Source: Dunaliella salina (lineage: Eukaryota; Chlorophyta; Chlorophyceae; Chlamydomonadales; Dunaliellaceae). From it: a stretch of 17,051 bases of DNA. This document shows positions 1-10,400 of the stretch, one piece after another. The first letter of the stretch is position 1. Every line of letters begins with the position of its first letter. A program made the translations under genes and the position numbers. The stretch spans positions 483,162 to 500,212 of the forward strand of contig MU069572.1 of assembly GCA_002284615.2 (NCBI GenBank), read 5' to 3'. The notes beneath the pieces were generated by a model, which made no database searches, had not been told where the DNA came from, and saw only the letters and a program-made list of their open reading frames with translations.

Positions 1-42
<42 letters not shown>
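1..42. repeat. (TG)21 microsatellite at the left window edge
   Basis: An uninterrupted TG run fills the first 42 bases. A second (TG)n run fills the right edge, so the window probably ends where an assembly could not cross dinucleotide repeats. The true length is unknown. Confidence 0.97.
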
Positions 43-45
<3 letters not shown>

Positions 46-609
46 TTCAAAGGGCCTCAAGTCCGGAGGAAGTATAAGGCATTGCCTGAGCTTTGTGTGG
101 CTCTGTCGAATTGTATCCATCCGTGTTTGTTGGCATTCCTTCACGCATGATCCATGTTGTAAGCAGTGTCTTCCTGTATGAAATTGAGTAAGGAAAGAGA
201 GGAGAATGGCAATACGACTACAAATGGAAACCCCGAGTGCCAGCCTCCCCTTCCCCCCCTCTCTCTTATTTACTAATCCATTCAGCAGTCTTTGATTATC
301 TCTGCTCATGCCGATGGGCACGCATTTCCTGCGTTTTGGTGCACATCATCTTTCTCTACATCTGGACCAACACAGAACAATTGTTCCAGCGAACTTTCCA
401 AGTTGTGTGCTGGCAACAAAGCTGACTGAGCCTTTCTGAACACACCTCAGAGAGATGCTGCCATTGGTGCACAACAAAGCATCTGGTGTACAAAGTTGCA
501 AAGCATCCCTGACAACCCACAGCATCAGTGGCCCACCAGAAAATGGCGTGCGATTGCTGGAGCCCACCAATGCAACCTGGGAGGGCCTCAGAGAGACACT
601 GTCGTTGAT
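43..609. other. No gene recognised
   Basis: Mixed-composition sequence. A minus-strand frame from 720 to 346 (124 codons) is open but resembles no family I know, runs into the duplicated segment at 610-761, and has no visible splice or codon-bias support. I treat the stretch as non-coding. Confidence 0.5.
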
Positions 610-761
610 TTGCAGCTGCGCGTTGGCGCTCATCGTCACTTCCAGAGTCTGCAGCTCATAACAGGAACGTGAGAGGAAAGCCTTTTGAGCGAGTGTTGAC
701 TTGCGGCTGTGCGCCAGCACTCATCGTCACTTCCAGAGTATGCAACTCATGACAGGAATGT
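610..761. repeat. Direct duplication, 61 bp, offset 91 bp
   Basis: Bases 610-670 recur at 701-761 with a handful of substitutions. Both copies contain CTCATCGTCACTTCCAGAGT followed by a GCARCTCAT motif. The offset of 91 bp matches the period of unrelated arrays further right. No function assigned. Confidence 0.85.
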
Positions 762-766
762 ATGCG

Positions 767-841
767 CACAAGTCATGACAGGTTTACAGGTTTACAGGTT
801 TACATGAAAGGAGCCACTGAAGGAGCCACAAGTCATGACAG
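767..841 (-). mobile_element. Tiny retroposon copy 1 with 15-bp target duplication
   Basis: A 45-bp insert (782-826) is flanked by perfect 15-bp direct repeats, CACAAGTCATGACAG, at 767-781 and 827-841. On the minus strand the insert reads body (GTGGCTCCTTTCATG) then a 3' tail of (GTAAACCT)n. A variable-length target duplication with a short tandem tail is the signature of target-primed reverse transcription by non-LTR retrotransposons or SINEs. Related copies lie at 9011, 10524, 11820, 14614 and 15523. No parent element is visible in the window. Confidence 0.7.
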
Positions 842-1054
842 AAATGTGTGTTTGCAACTCATGACCGAAATGCGCAATGGGCCCTCTGCTTGGGTCATTT
901 CCAAAGCGTGCTACTTTGCTAGTCAGCACCATTTGCTGGAGAGGGTCAGGTGGAGCCGAGCACTGCCACCTTTTCCACATATTAATCAGCATCATTTGGT
1001 AGAGCCACAGGTGGGCAGCTGTTCTGAGAATGCCAGGAGGAGTTCCTCCGTGGT
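842..1054. other. No gene recognised
   Basis: The 137-codon plus-strand frame running from about 762 crosses both the retroposon tail and the 16-bp repeat field, so it is not credible as a gene. Confidence 0.5.
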
Positions 1055-1290
1055 GCATGGCTCAGAGTCTGCATGGCTCGTAGCCTGCACGGATCATGGT
1101 CTGCCACAGACTGGATGGCTTATAGTTTGCCACGATTTGCACGGCTCATGGCCTGGCACAGTTAGCATGGCTTGAAGTCTGCATGCATTGCCCATGGTGT
1201 GTGTAGCTCCGAGTCTGCATGCATTGACCATGGTCTGTGCAGCTCAAAGTCTGCCAAAGTCTGCACGGCTCGAAGTCCGCATGCCTCAGC
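1055..1290. repeat. Degenerate 16-bp tandem repeat field
   Basis: Units approximating GCATGGCTCAGAGTCT recur in 16-bp steps (for example from 1055, 1071 and 1087), interspersed with 10-bp half units beginning GCCA. A 36-bp composite occurs twice: GCATGCATTG followed by CCATGGT and then a TAGCTC/CAGCTC unit. Mixed 16- and 10-bp steps would break any reading frame, so this is a non-coding minisatellite. Confidence 0.65.
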
Positions 1291-2223
1291 TGTCCCAGGC
1301 AAGAGCAAGCTTGGTCCTTCCGGCTCAGGCCAAAGTGTGCACAACCCAGGCATTTGAGGTTGAGTGTGCCGCAAAGGTGACTCAGGCTCAAGTGCACGGA
1401 ACTCAACGGATACCTCAGGCTAAAGTGCACAGGGCTCAGCTGTAGTGCGCCAAGCCATAGAAACAAGGGCTCTGTGCTCTGCATAAGGAGCAGATTGCCA
1501 AGCTGTCCCAGATACGAAAGAAGAAGTGGGTCCAGGTTGAACCATTATGATTACAAAGCAAGGAGACAGAAAAACACCTTGCACATGCAGTTCAGCCAGA
1601 AGACAAAAGGAAATGGAAGAACATCTTGCACTTGGTGAGGCCCCTCCTCGCTTGCTAGTCAGGAAACCTTCCCTTAATGCACATGGCTCCTGGCCTGCGC
1701 AGACTTTTCTTTCTCACTTTCTTTTCTCATACATGCAGCAAGAAGACAAGGAGATGGGTAACCATCTTGCATGTGGATAAACATCTAACAGCCCTCCATC
1801 TCACATGTGGATATAATCTTACAGCCATACGCGTGGAGAAAGATCTTAAACCTGCATCCTCACCCTGCCTTCTCCCCGGCAGCTTGCCGTACTCCCCAGC
1901 AAGCTCATCGATGGAGTGTCAAATAGGGCAGAGCAAGGCCCTGGAAAGGAAAAAGGTGGAAGGATAGGTAGTTGGACATGGATTACCAAAGAGGGATGGA
2001 AAATTGTAATATGGATTGTCAAAAAGGGCAGAACGAGGCCCCCAGGGGGTAAGATTTGACAGGCACAAGGAGAGCATTGTATGGCCAAGCAGAGTACTTG
2101 GATGGGTAAGGGAGCATCGAGATACAAACCAAGAGCCCAAGAGGCATTGAGAGGCCTTCGAAAATGGCCCTGGAGACTGTTGAAAGGGGCATGGGTATGA
2201 GCGAAAAATTGCCAAAACCAGGA
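1291..2223. other. No gene recognised; one 31-bp repeat pair
   Basis: No family is recognisable in any frame. A segment at 1911-1941 (ATGGAGTGTCAAATAGGGCA onward) returns at 2011-2041, offset exactly 100 bp, with few changes. The open minus-strand frame at 1846-2346 runs into the AT-rich repeat cluster and shows no domain. Confidence 0.5.
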
Positions 2224-2375
2224 TATCACATGTGTGACACATGTGTGACATTCTTTTTCTTGGTCAGTATATATATCTTGGTCAGTATATATATATATAT
2301 TGGTCAGTATATATATCTTGGTCAGTATATCACATGTGTGACACATCTGTGATATTCTTTTTCTTGGTCAGTATA
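2224..2375. repeat. CACATGTGTGAC / GGTCAGTATAT repeat cluster
   Basis: A block beginning TATCACATGTGTGACACAT and ending TTCTTTTTCTTGGTCAGTAT occurs twice, from 2224 and from 2328 (offset 104 bp). Between them, TTGGTCAGTATATATAT units repeat four times. CACATGTG is itself a perfect palindrome. Looks like replication-slippage structure. Confidence 0.85.
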
Positions 2376-3048
2376 AGAGGTCCCAAGGCCCAAGGGCAGG
2401 GCCTCATTGGGCATTGACGACTTCTTCCACTCAACAGCAAATTACCAAAATCAGCATGCAGCGCAATTGCTTCCAATGCACCACCCCTGGATTGTCGAGA
2501 AGAGGCCCTTTAGCAAGACCCATAAGTGCAAACAAATGCATTGGTGGAAAAAGTTCCCAGCGTCGGGGCTCTTCAATATTGATTCTTGGCTGTACATGAT
2601 TCATGGCTCAGTTGACCAAAAGTTTATCAGTATTCATATTAAAATTCTAACTCAGTGATCATCCTTTGTAAGATGCCCATGAGGCAAAGTCATTAGTAAG
2701 ATGCTTAAAAAATGTGTTACACCCTGATGAATCCCTGCGTCCTCAAGCATTCAGCAGAAAAGTTGGCAGCCTGCCCAGTTGGCAGTGACCCTGAAGATGT
2801 GTATGAAGAAGAAGAAGAAGAAGTTGATACCCATGCATCCAATAAGATATTGGCATCCATGCGCGTTTAAAAAGAGCTGGCATCCCGCTCTGCTTGAAGC
2901 GACCCAGAAGGTGCTCGCAGGACAAGCCTTGGCGAGAAACACGTCACCTGCAAGCACTTTCAAGGGATGAAATACTCCTGTCACAATTGGACACCTCTTG
3001 CGAGTGCTACTATGGATGCGTCCCTTGAGGCCCATTGCGGTGCAAGCT
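2376..3048. other. No gene recognised
   Basis: Contains a short GAA run (about 2806-2823) and several short open frames with no recognisable product. A minus-strand frame of 177 codons (2751-3284) owes its length to the tandem duplication at 3049-3260 and its peptide repeats follow the DNA duplication. Confidence 0.5.
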
Positions 3049-3260
3049 CCTGCAAAGTAGTAGTACCCTATGCCGAGGGAATTTGCAATCCATGGCAAGA
3101 GCTGCCACAGACCGTCCCTGGACCGCAGCTCCTGGAGTCCCTGGACCGCAGCTGCCACAGACCGTCCCTGGACCGCAGCTCCTGCAAAATAATAGTACCC
3201 TATGCCGAGGGAAATTTGCAATCCATGGCAAGAGCTGCCACAGACCGTCCCTGGACCTCC
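3049..3260. repeat. 131-bp tandem duplication with internal short repeats
   Basis: CTCCTGCAAA at 3049 recurs at 3180, and the sequence downstream (TAGTACCCTATGCCGAGGGA, then a CCATGGCAAGAGCTGCC motif) follows in both. Inside the unit, CAGACCGTCCCTGGACCGCAG is reiterated. No credible coding function. Confidence 0.8.
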
Positions 3261-3300
3261 ATCACCGCACCCTGAGCACCACAAAGCCTGCTAGAGCTGT

Positions 3301-4020
3301 GCACACCTGCAGTAAAAGCTCCTGCAAATGCGCCCCTGAAATTTTAAAGCACCGCACTCTGTCGCAACCATAAGGTCCTACCATTATAGCTTTGCACATC
3401 TGCGGAGGAGCTAATGCGGATAAAAAAAAAAAAACTGAAATCTCACGGCACCACAAATCAGAGCACCACAACATCCTACTACCATTGCACACTTCCTTAC
3501 TTGTGGTCAAAGCAACTGCAAATGCGTCTGAAATCTTCTGTGATCTACCGCACCCTGCTGCTCCATGGCATCCCACCAACATTGCTCCCCACATCTGCAG
3601 AGGAGCTACTGCAACTGCGTCCTCAAATCTTCTGTGCTGCACCGCGCTGGACACCACATCATCCTACTCTATCACTCTGCACATCTGCGGTAAGTGCTAC
3701 AAAAGACGCGTTTCTTTCATCTCCCAGCACCGCACCCCACTGAACCAAGACATCCTACCTTAGAAGCTCTGCACATCAGTGGGAAGAGCTTTTGTAAATG
3801 CTGCCTGAAAGCTTTCAGAAACCAAAACTGGAGGTTCAGAACATCCTTCCATCATAACCCTGCACACCAGCGGCTGCATATTTGTCCCTGAAATCTTCCG
3901 GCACCGCACCCGCTGCCCCATAACATCCTACCTTCATAGCTCTGCGCATCTGCGGTGAGAGCTACTGTGAATGCGCCTCCAGAGTCCTTTAGCACTGCAG
4001 AACCCTCCTTCAGCTCCCAG
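3301..4020. repeat. About eight diverged ~92-bp tandem units
   Basis: Anchor motifs resembling GCACATCTGCGG occur at about 3301, 3394, 3487, 3588, 3679, 3771, 3862 and 3944. Each is followed by GAGCTACTGCAAATGCG-like, CTGAAATCTTC-like, GCACCGCACC-like and ACATCCTACC-like blocks in that order. Unit length is 82-101 bp. Indels not divisible by three throw neighbouring units into different frames, so the ORFs here are incidental. I considered a degenerate C2H2 zinc-finger array because of the Cys/His-rich translation, but spacing and residues do not fit. Confidence 0.75.
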
Positions 4021-5151
4021 ACATTTGGGTTACATGTATTGCCACACTCAGTGGATACAACCTGGGCACACAGTAAAAAAACACTAATGGGATTTCATGT
4101 TGACAGGAAGGATGAAGGTCTGCCCAGTGCTGGGCTGTCCGAACAGAAACTTTTCGCGCACAAGCATTCATTGCATTCATGCGTTTCCTACCTAATTAAA
4201 TTCACCAATTCAGAAAAGTTTTGAACCATGCTTCCCAAGCCATGTCTGACTGAATCCATATTCAGAGACCTATCTATTGAATCCAAAACTTGCACATCTA
4301 TCATCGACAGAACTTCCTAACACAGAGTGTCAAGAGGCTCCAATGCTATTCAGAGCAGCAAGCCATGGTCTCTCAGTGGACCAAAAGCATCTCATACAAA
4401 CACACTTGCCCACGCACATATGTTGATGTAAGCACGTTGAGATGCTATTGTGAAGGGGCGTGCAAGGAGTAGACCTTGGAACAGCACCAGGCCATGAGCA
4501 TCTTCGTAGAAGAGCAGCTTCTTCAAGTTTTTTCACACATTTTCACTGTTGCTGCCAGCCATACTTCCATTCAAATGACTCATTTAAAAAGAGTCTGCCA
4601 AAAAGACCAGAGGAGGCTATCTGAGGCCTGGAATTGTCTTTTTTTCCATGCTCCCTGCATATGTGCCCCGTGACCGGTAATAGTGAATCTCGGCTACATC
4701 TGGCAGCTTTGGAAGCTTTCTCTCGCACCAAGGTTTCATGATTACCATCAACAAGACACGTGCCTAATTTTCTGCGACGTGAACCCTAGTTTTCACCACC
4801 AAAACTCTGCATTTGACCACCCACTGCACCAATTCGAGTGATTTTTCGTGTTATGGAGTCCTTGTAACAGAAGAACATCATTGCAAGACAATGGAGTGGA
4901 AAGACCCAGTGTTTGGTGTTGTTTGGTGATTTCAGCCATTTCCCCACAAAAGCACCAAATAAGGGTTCACGAGCCCCATGTGAGTTTTTGACAAGTCTAT
5001 CCAAGGACACAGGGCGACTCCCACAATCTGAGCATGTGCTCTGGTAGCTTGTAACGCCAGCTACACTTGAGAGAAAAGGAACACATTGGGGCACATGCAC
5101 AGGTAGCCCCCTCCACAAAAATACCTGTGAACTATCCCTCCCTTACCGAAA
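4021..5151. other. No gene recognised; one unexplained open frame
   Basis: A 110-codon minus-strand frame (5118-4786) is open but begins at TTG rather than ATG, and its Cys/Gly-containing peptide matches nothing I know. It could be 3' untranslated or downstream sequence of the proline-rich gene that ends at 5240, or an unrelated exon. No RNA gene or element termini were seen. Confidence 0.4.
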
Positions 5152-5254
5152 CTAACCATTCACCTGGCCTGAGCTTTTGATGCAGACATATTGGACACAA
5201 GAGGCAGGAGCTGTTCCACAGGCTTTGCTGACTTCCTGGTCACACACTCTGGCA
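5152..5254 (-). pseudogene. Frameshifted second copy of the Cys-rich module
   Basis: This segment duplicates the cysteine module encoded at about 5270-5370. In both copies a Cys-x-Ser start is followed by a CD.E......CG.APA.CV.YVC...SSGQV pattern. The first Cys-Gln-Ser is still in frame with the upstream gene, but about 8 nt are missing relative to the first copy (between the GTCACA-like and CTGGCAG-like anchors on the plus strand). The upstream gene therefore hits TGA at 5242-5240. The rest of the module is readable only in the shifted frame, which ends at TAG 5154-5152. Either the gene was shortened by one module, or this is an error in the sequence. Confidence 0.7.
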
Positions 5255-6396
5255 GTAGAACATCTTCTTCTTTACCTGGCCGGAGCTCTCGTCACAGACA
5301 TAGCGCACACAAGCGGCAGGAGCTGCTCCACAAGTCTCGCCAGCTTCCACGTCGCAGTCTTCAGCACTGTTGCAGGGAGGAAATGCCCTGCGGTACCTCG
5401 CAACCAGGGCTTGCACATCCTCACATGCAGAAGGAGGGTTCTGAGGGGGCAGAGGTTTGGGAATCAGAGGTGGCGGGACTGGAGGTGAGGGCAAGAATTC
5501 GAGGTCTAAGGAAGATGGGAGCGGTTGTGCCGGAGGCAGGGAAGGTTGGCTAAGGGCTGGAAGAAGGGGGGGCACTGGTGGAGGAAATGGCGCAGGTATT
5601 GGAGACGCGGGCAGAGCAATAAGGCTAAGAGCCGGAGGGATGGGGGGTGTCAATGGAGGAAATGGTGCAGGAATTGGAGGGGCAGGCAAAGCAATAAGGC
5701 TGGGAGCTGGTGGCGGAGGAAATGGTGCAGGTATTGAAGGCGCGGGAGGTGGAGGAAATAGTGCAGGTGTTGGAGGCACGGGCAGTAAAGGAAATGGTGC
5801 AGGTACTGGAGGCGCGGAGGGTGGAGGAAATGGGGCAGGTGTTGGAGGCGCGGGAGGTGGAGGAAATGGGGCAGGTGTTGGAGGCGAGGGAGGTGGAGGA
5901 AATGGGGCAGGCGTTGCAGGCGAGGGAGGTGGAGAAAATGGAACAGGTATTGAAGGCGCGGAAGGTGGAGGAAATGGTGCAAGTTTTGGAGGCGCGGGTG
6001 GTAAAGGAAATGGCGCAGTTATTAAAGGCGAGGGAGGTGGAGGAAATGGGGCAGGTGCTGGAGGCGCAGGAGGTGGAGGAAATGGTGCAGGCGTTGNAGG
6101 CGCGGGAGGTGGAGGNAATGGNGCAGGNGTTGGAGGCGCGGGAGNTGGAGGAAATGGTGCAGGTACAGGAGGTGCGGGCGGTAGAGGAGATCGTGCAGGC
6201 GGTAAAGGCGCGGGAGGTGGAGGAAATGGGGCAGATGTTGGAGGTGTGCGTGATGGTGGAAATGGTGCAGGTTTTGGAAGTATGGGAGGTATTGGAGGCG
6301 CAGGAGGTGGAGGAAATGGTGCAGTTGTTGGAGGCATGGGTGGTGGAGAAGATCTTTCCAGAGCGAGGGGGACTGGAGGCTCAGGGTGTTGAGGGG
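5240..6396 (-). CDS. Terminal exon: 12-residue proline repeats plus Cys-rich C-terminus
   Basis: Acceptor GATGCCTGCAG precedes base 6396. The exon begins with two bases of a split codon (phase 1), matching the preceding exon at 7846, and has 385 codons including TGA at 5242-5240. Residues 1-15 read PQHPEPPVPL-like. Then come about 17 units of APFPPPPAPPTP type, with 18-25-residue variants near the C-terminal side that contain SLIALPA insertions. The last ~62 residues contain seven Cys; the 2nd to 6th form a CNSAEDCD...CG....CVRYVC module whose duplicate is frameshifted just downstream. A rod followed by a compact disulfide-rich end suits a secreted wall or matrix protein. Five ambiguous bases (6097, 6116, 6122, 6128, 6145) affect five codons. 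A donor-like CAG/GTAAAG after the Cys module could in principle continue splicing. Confidence 0.65.
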
Positions 6397-7359
6397 CTGC
6401 AGGCATCACAAAAAAAGTTCATATGTCCAAAAGAAAGAAGTGACCAGTCTAGAAAAGAAGGGAGCTGGAGGTTCAGGATGTTGAGGGGCTGCAGGCATCA
6501 CAAAAAAGGTCATATGTCCAAAAGGAAGAAGTGGCCAGACTAGAAAACAAGGGAGCTGCTGGCTCAGGGTTTTGAGGGGCTGCAGGCATCACAAGAAAGG
6601 TCATATGCCCAAAAGAAAGAAGTGACCAGTCTAGAAAAGAAGGGAGCTGGAGGCTCAGGGTGTTGAGGGGCTGCAGGCATCACAAAAAAGGTCACATGTC
6701 CAAAAGGAAGAAGTGGCCAGACTAGAAAACAAGGGAGCTGCTGGCTCAGGGTGTTGAGGGGCTGCAGGCATCACAAAAAAGGTCATATGCCCAAAAGGAA
6801 GAAGTGACCAGTCTAGAAAAGAAGGGAGCTGGTGGCTCAGGGTGTTGAGGGGCTGCAGGCATCACAAAAAAGGTCATATGCCCAAAAGGAAGAAGTGACC
6901 AGTCTAGAAAAGAAGGGAGCTGGAGGCTCAGGGTGTTGAGGGGCTGCAGGCATCACAAAAAAGGTCACATGTCCAAAAGGAAGAAGTGACCAGTCTAGAA
7001 AAGGAGCTGGAGGCTCAGGGTGTTGAGGGACTGCAAGCATCACAGAAAAGTTCATCTGCCCAGAAGGAGGAGTTGCTCTGTCCAGAGGACAAGGGTACTA
7101 GAGGCTCAGGGTGTTGAGGGGCTGCAATCCAAAAATAAGGTGATCTGTCAAGGACGAGGTGACCCAGAAATGATCTGCTTACGAATGAGGTACTGTGGGC
7201 TCAGAGTGTGGAAGGGCTGCAAGCATCACAAAAAAATAGGCAGCCATGACTCTAAGAAGCAGGGGGAAAGGGCCCATCTGAACTGGAATGGACTGAAAAG
7301 CATGGACATGCACACACTACTAAAGCATGCCATGCAAGTCAATAAAAAATACGGACGCG

Positions 7360-7444
<85 letters not shown>

Positions 7445-10400
7445 CACACTTGAGTAGGTGGACCAGGCGCGCATGCCGCATGATACAGGTCAGCAGGAGC
7501 TTAGGCAATGCAACACAGGTCAGCAGGCGCACTGATTGCACAGGAAACACGAAACACATGTTTGCAGGCGCCAACACAGGCCTGACCAGCACCACCAGCA
7601 TTGCTGGTACACCTGAAATGAGAGTTCAACTTGAGGCACGTCAAATTGATTAATGCATGCAGGACTAGGCCACAAAGAGGCTGTGAAAGATGCCAAGAAT
7701 GATGCTTGCTTATCACTGAAAGTGAGAGAATATGTGCGGAGTTCTGGCTATATCTATGACGACCCAATGAGGGCAACATGCTTTCATTAGATGGTTTAAT
7801 CAGCCATGTCTTGTGAGTCAAAATGCACAACACGAAAACACAAACCTGGATGAGAAAGCGGTGGGGAGGTTGGAAGTGGAGAAGGCAGCATTGGGGGTGG
7901 CAGAGGCGGCGAGGAAGGAGGGGCAGGACTTGGTGGAGGGGGGCTGGGTGGATGCGGCGGAGAAGGTGGTGGTGGGGATGTTGATAGTAGAGATGGTGGA
8001 GGAGGGGAAGGAGGCAAGGCTGCACGACCAGGCAAGAAGGGAAGCGTACAAAATTGGTCAAGAACAATGATAATGCATTTTGCATGTTCAGCTTTCATGC
8101 ACTGCAGGCTTCACCGTCCTTACTCCCCAGGAGCTCACAAGGCTCATTTTCCTGGGGGCAACCTTGTTCAATCACATAGTAGGCATTCATGTCATATGAG
8201 ATCTGTAAGACATGTCTTTGTGGTCGACCCCTTGATTGCCCTTGTAAACACACATACATAAAGCCACATAGCAGGCATTCATGTCATATGAGATCATCAA
8301 GACATGTATTTGTGGTCGACCCCTTGATTGCCCTTGCAAACACACATACATAAAGCCACATAGCAGGCATTCATGTCATATGAGATCATCAAGACACGTC
8401 TTTGTGGTCGACCCCTTGATTGCCCTTGCAAACACACACATAAAGCCACATAGCAGACATTCATGTCATATGAGATCATCAAGACTTTGTGGTCGGCCAC
8501 TTGATTGCCCTTGCAAACACACAAAAAGCCAAGAGCTCCGCATTTCATCATGCAGTCGGAGCCACGTACGCTGAGGGGGTGACAGAGGAGAAAGAGGGGC
8601 AGGACTCAGTGGAGGGGAGCAGGGTGGCGGTGGCGGGCTGGGTGGTGGCGGGGAGGGTGGCAGTGGGGAAGGGGGAGGAGGATGAATGGCTGCATGAACA
8701 GGCAAATAAGGGTGAGCACACCCTTGGTCAAGGACGCAGATATTATCATCTGCAGATTTGGCTGTCATGTGCAGCAGGCTTCACCATCCTTACTTCCCAA
8801 AAGCAAGGACAAAAGCCTTAATCCCCCAGGGACAGCCAATCTCAAGACTGAACATATGATACATCATCCTGCAAAAAAAAAATTCAGGGGTGTGGGATGC
8901 CTGCGGAAACAAGTTTATTATGAGAGTGCAGAAAGTGCAAGAAAGTGAAATATCACTATTTTTACGGAGTTTCCAGTGCAGGACATTAAAGGCTAACAAG
9001 CGCGGGGCTACAGGTTTACAGGTTTACAAGGAAAGAGCCACTCAGTCAAAGAGCATGACTGCTGGGCTATTTCCAATACAGGACATTAAGGGCTAACAAG
9101 CGCGGGACTACTAAGGAGCTTGTCGAAACTTCCTCTGACCGAGGGTGAAGGGCAGCAGCAACAAGTACAGGTATGTCTTGCGCACCTTCATGTGCAGGAG
9201 CACTGCTGCTACCCTGCTGTCACACTGCTACTGCTGCTGTTGCAGGCAGCTTGTACGTGCAGTTGTACTCCACAGTGCACAAGTTCCAGGGCAAAAAAAC
9301 ACATTCATGGGAATCTCACAGACCACTGTGATGCCTGCCTCAGACCATCAAAAAAAAAGTCTTCAGCCACTTGATTGCACATGCAAGTACGCATCAAAAC
9401 AAACAATAAGTTTGTATTTCACTATGCAGAAAGCGGTGAGAGCCACGTACGAGGAGGGGGTGGCTGAGGCAATGGAGGGGGTGGGTAAGAAGGGGCAGGG
9501 CTCGGGGGAGGAGGGCTGGGTGGCGGCAGCGGGCTGGGTGGTGGCAGGGAGGGTAAAAAGGATGGGGGAGGAGGGGAAGAAGGTATAGCTGCATTAAAAG
9601 GCAAACAAGGATGCATGTAGGTAAGTCAACAACTAAAATGTGTTTCTACCTGTTCAGAGCTGCACATCTCAAAATTCGTATGAAAGGGAGGCCCTTAACC
9701 CCCTGGAAAGGAGGAACGGACGCTGAGCATTGTACACAGCCCAAACTCAATGCTTGATGGCACAGGGCATGTCTTCATCTCACAACAAACAATGCTTTGG
9801 TGTCCATGCTTGTACTCTATTTTAAGTGCACTCGCGTATGGTACAACTCGGAGTTGATGCTGCATACTTTTTAGGCTGCCTACATCTCTCACTGAACATC
9901 GTTTCCTCGTCAGAGCTTGCAAGTGAGATTGATTAGCATGGTACAGCCCAGACTAAATGCCTAACAGCTCAGGGCATACCTTCATCTCTGACAGCCACTT
10001 TGTGATCTTTGTTTGCATGCGCCTCTGACAGCCACTTTTCATTGTTTGCATGCATCCCTGACAGCCACTTTTTGGCCATTGTTTGCATGCAATCCATGAT
10101 AAGTGCACTTGTTCTCAGCATGGTACAAATCGAATTTTATGTTAAATAGTTCCTTGGCATACTTACATCTCTGAGCAAACAAGTGCGTTTGCACAGCATG
10201 GTACACAAAATTGGGTTGATGCTGAATTGGCCCAAGGTATATCCCCAACTCGACAGCAGCTCACCCAAGACAGCTCCATTCATCACTTGTTATCCTTATG
10301 CAAGTGCACTCGCACGGCCAGCTAACACAGATTCTGATGTGCTGATCCCACGGGATTTAAATCAAGACAATGAAACCTATCGTTTTATTGCCAAGCATAT

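Noticed and set aside
777..804. Interstitial telomere repeat (GGTTTACA units)
   Set aside because: Only three units, flanked by a target duplication and attached to a body sequence shared with five other loci, so a retroposon tail fits better.
1846..2346. 166-codon minus-strand ORF
   Set aside because: Starts within the AT-rich repeat cluster, includes a repeated DNA segment offset by 100 bp, and shows no domain.
3301..4020. Degenerate C2H2 zinc-finger array
   Set aside because: Cys/His-rich translation in places, but the unit is ~92 bp rather than 84, Cys and His spacings do not match, and frames shift between units.
5240..5275. 27-nt intron between the two Cys modules (GTAAAG ... TGCCAG)
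   Set aside because: Far too short to splice by normal means, and removing 27 nt does not correct the frameshift.
5457..6392. Plus-strand 311-codon glycine-rich ORF as a cell-wall glycine-rich protein
   Set aside because: It is the antisense of the proline repeat; it has no flanking domain or splice logic, while the minus frame joins a Cys module and a phase-matched acceptor.
5710..6543. Plus-strand 277-codon Glu/Val-rich ORF resembling a coiled coil
   Set aside because: Its heptad-like look is produced by the 36-bp repeat unit read in a third frame, and it then runs into the 91-bp non-coding array.
6397..7240. Each 91-bp unit as a separate small exon
   Set aside because: A 44-nt exon ending at GTCACT would not keep phase, and that donor is poor; a read-through frame stops within the next unit.
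7320..7653. Frames rich in alternating Thr/His or Val/Cys
   Set aside because: Translation of the (CA)41 microsatellite.
9171..9244. Plus-strand mini-intron with GTATGT donor and TTGCAG acceptor (74 bp)
   Set aside because: Good consensus ends, but no open frame of interest on either side, and it lies inside an intron of the minus-strand gene. Likely chance.
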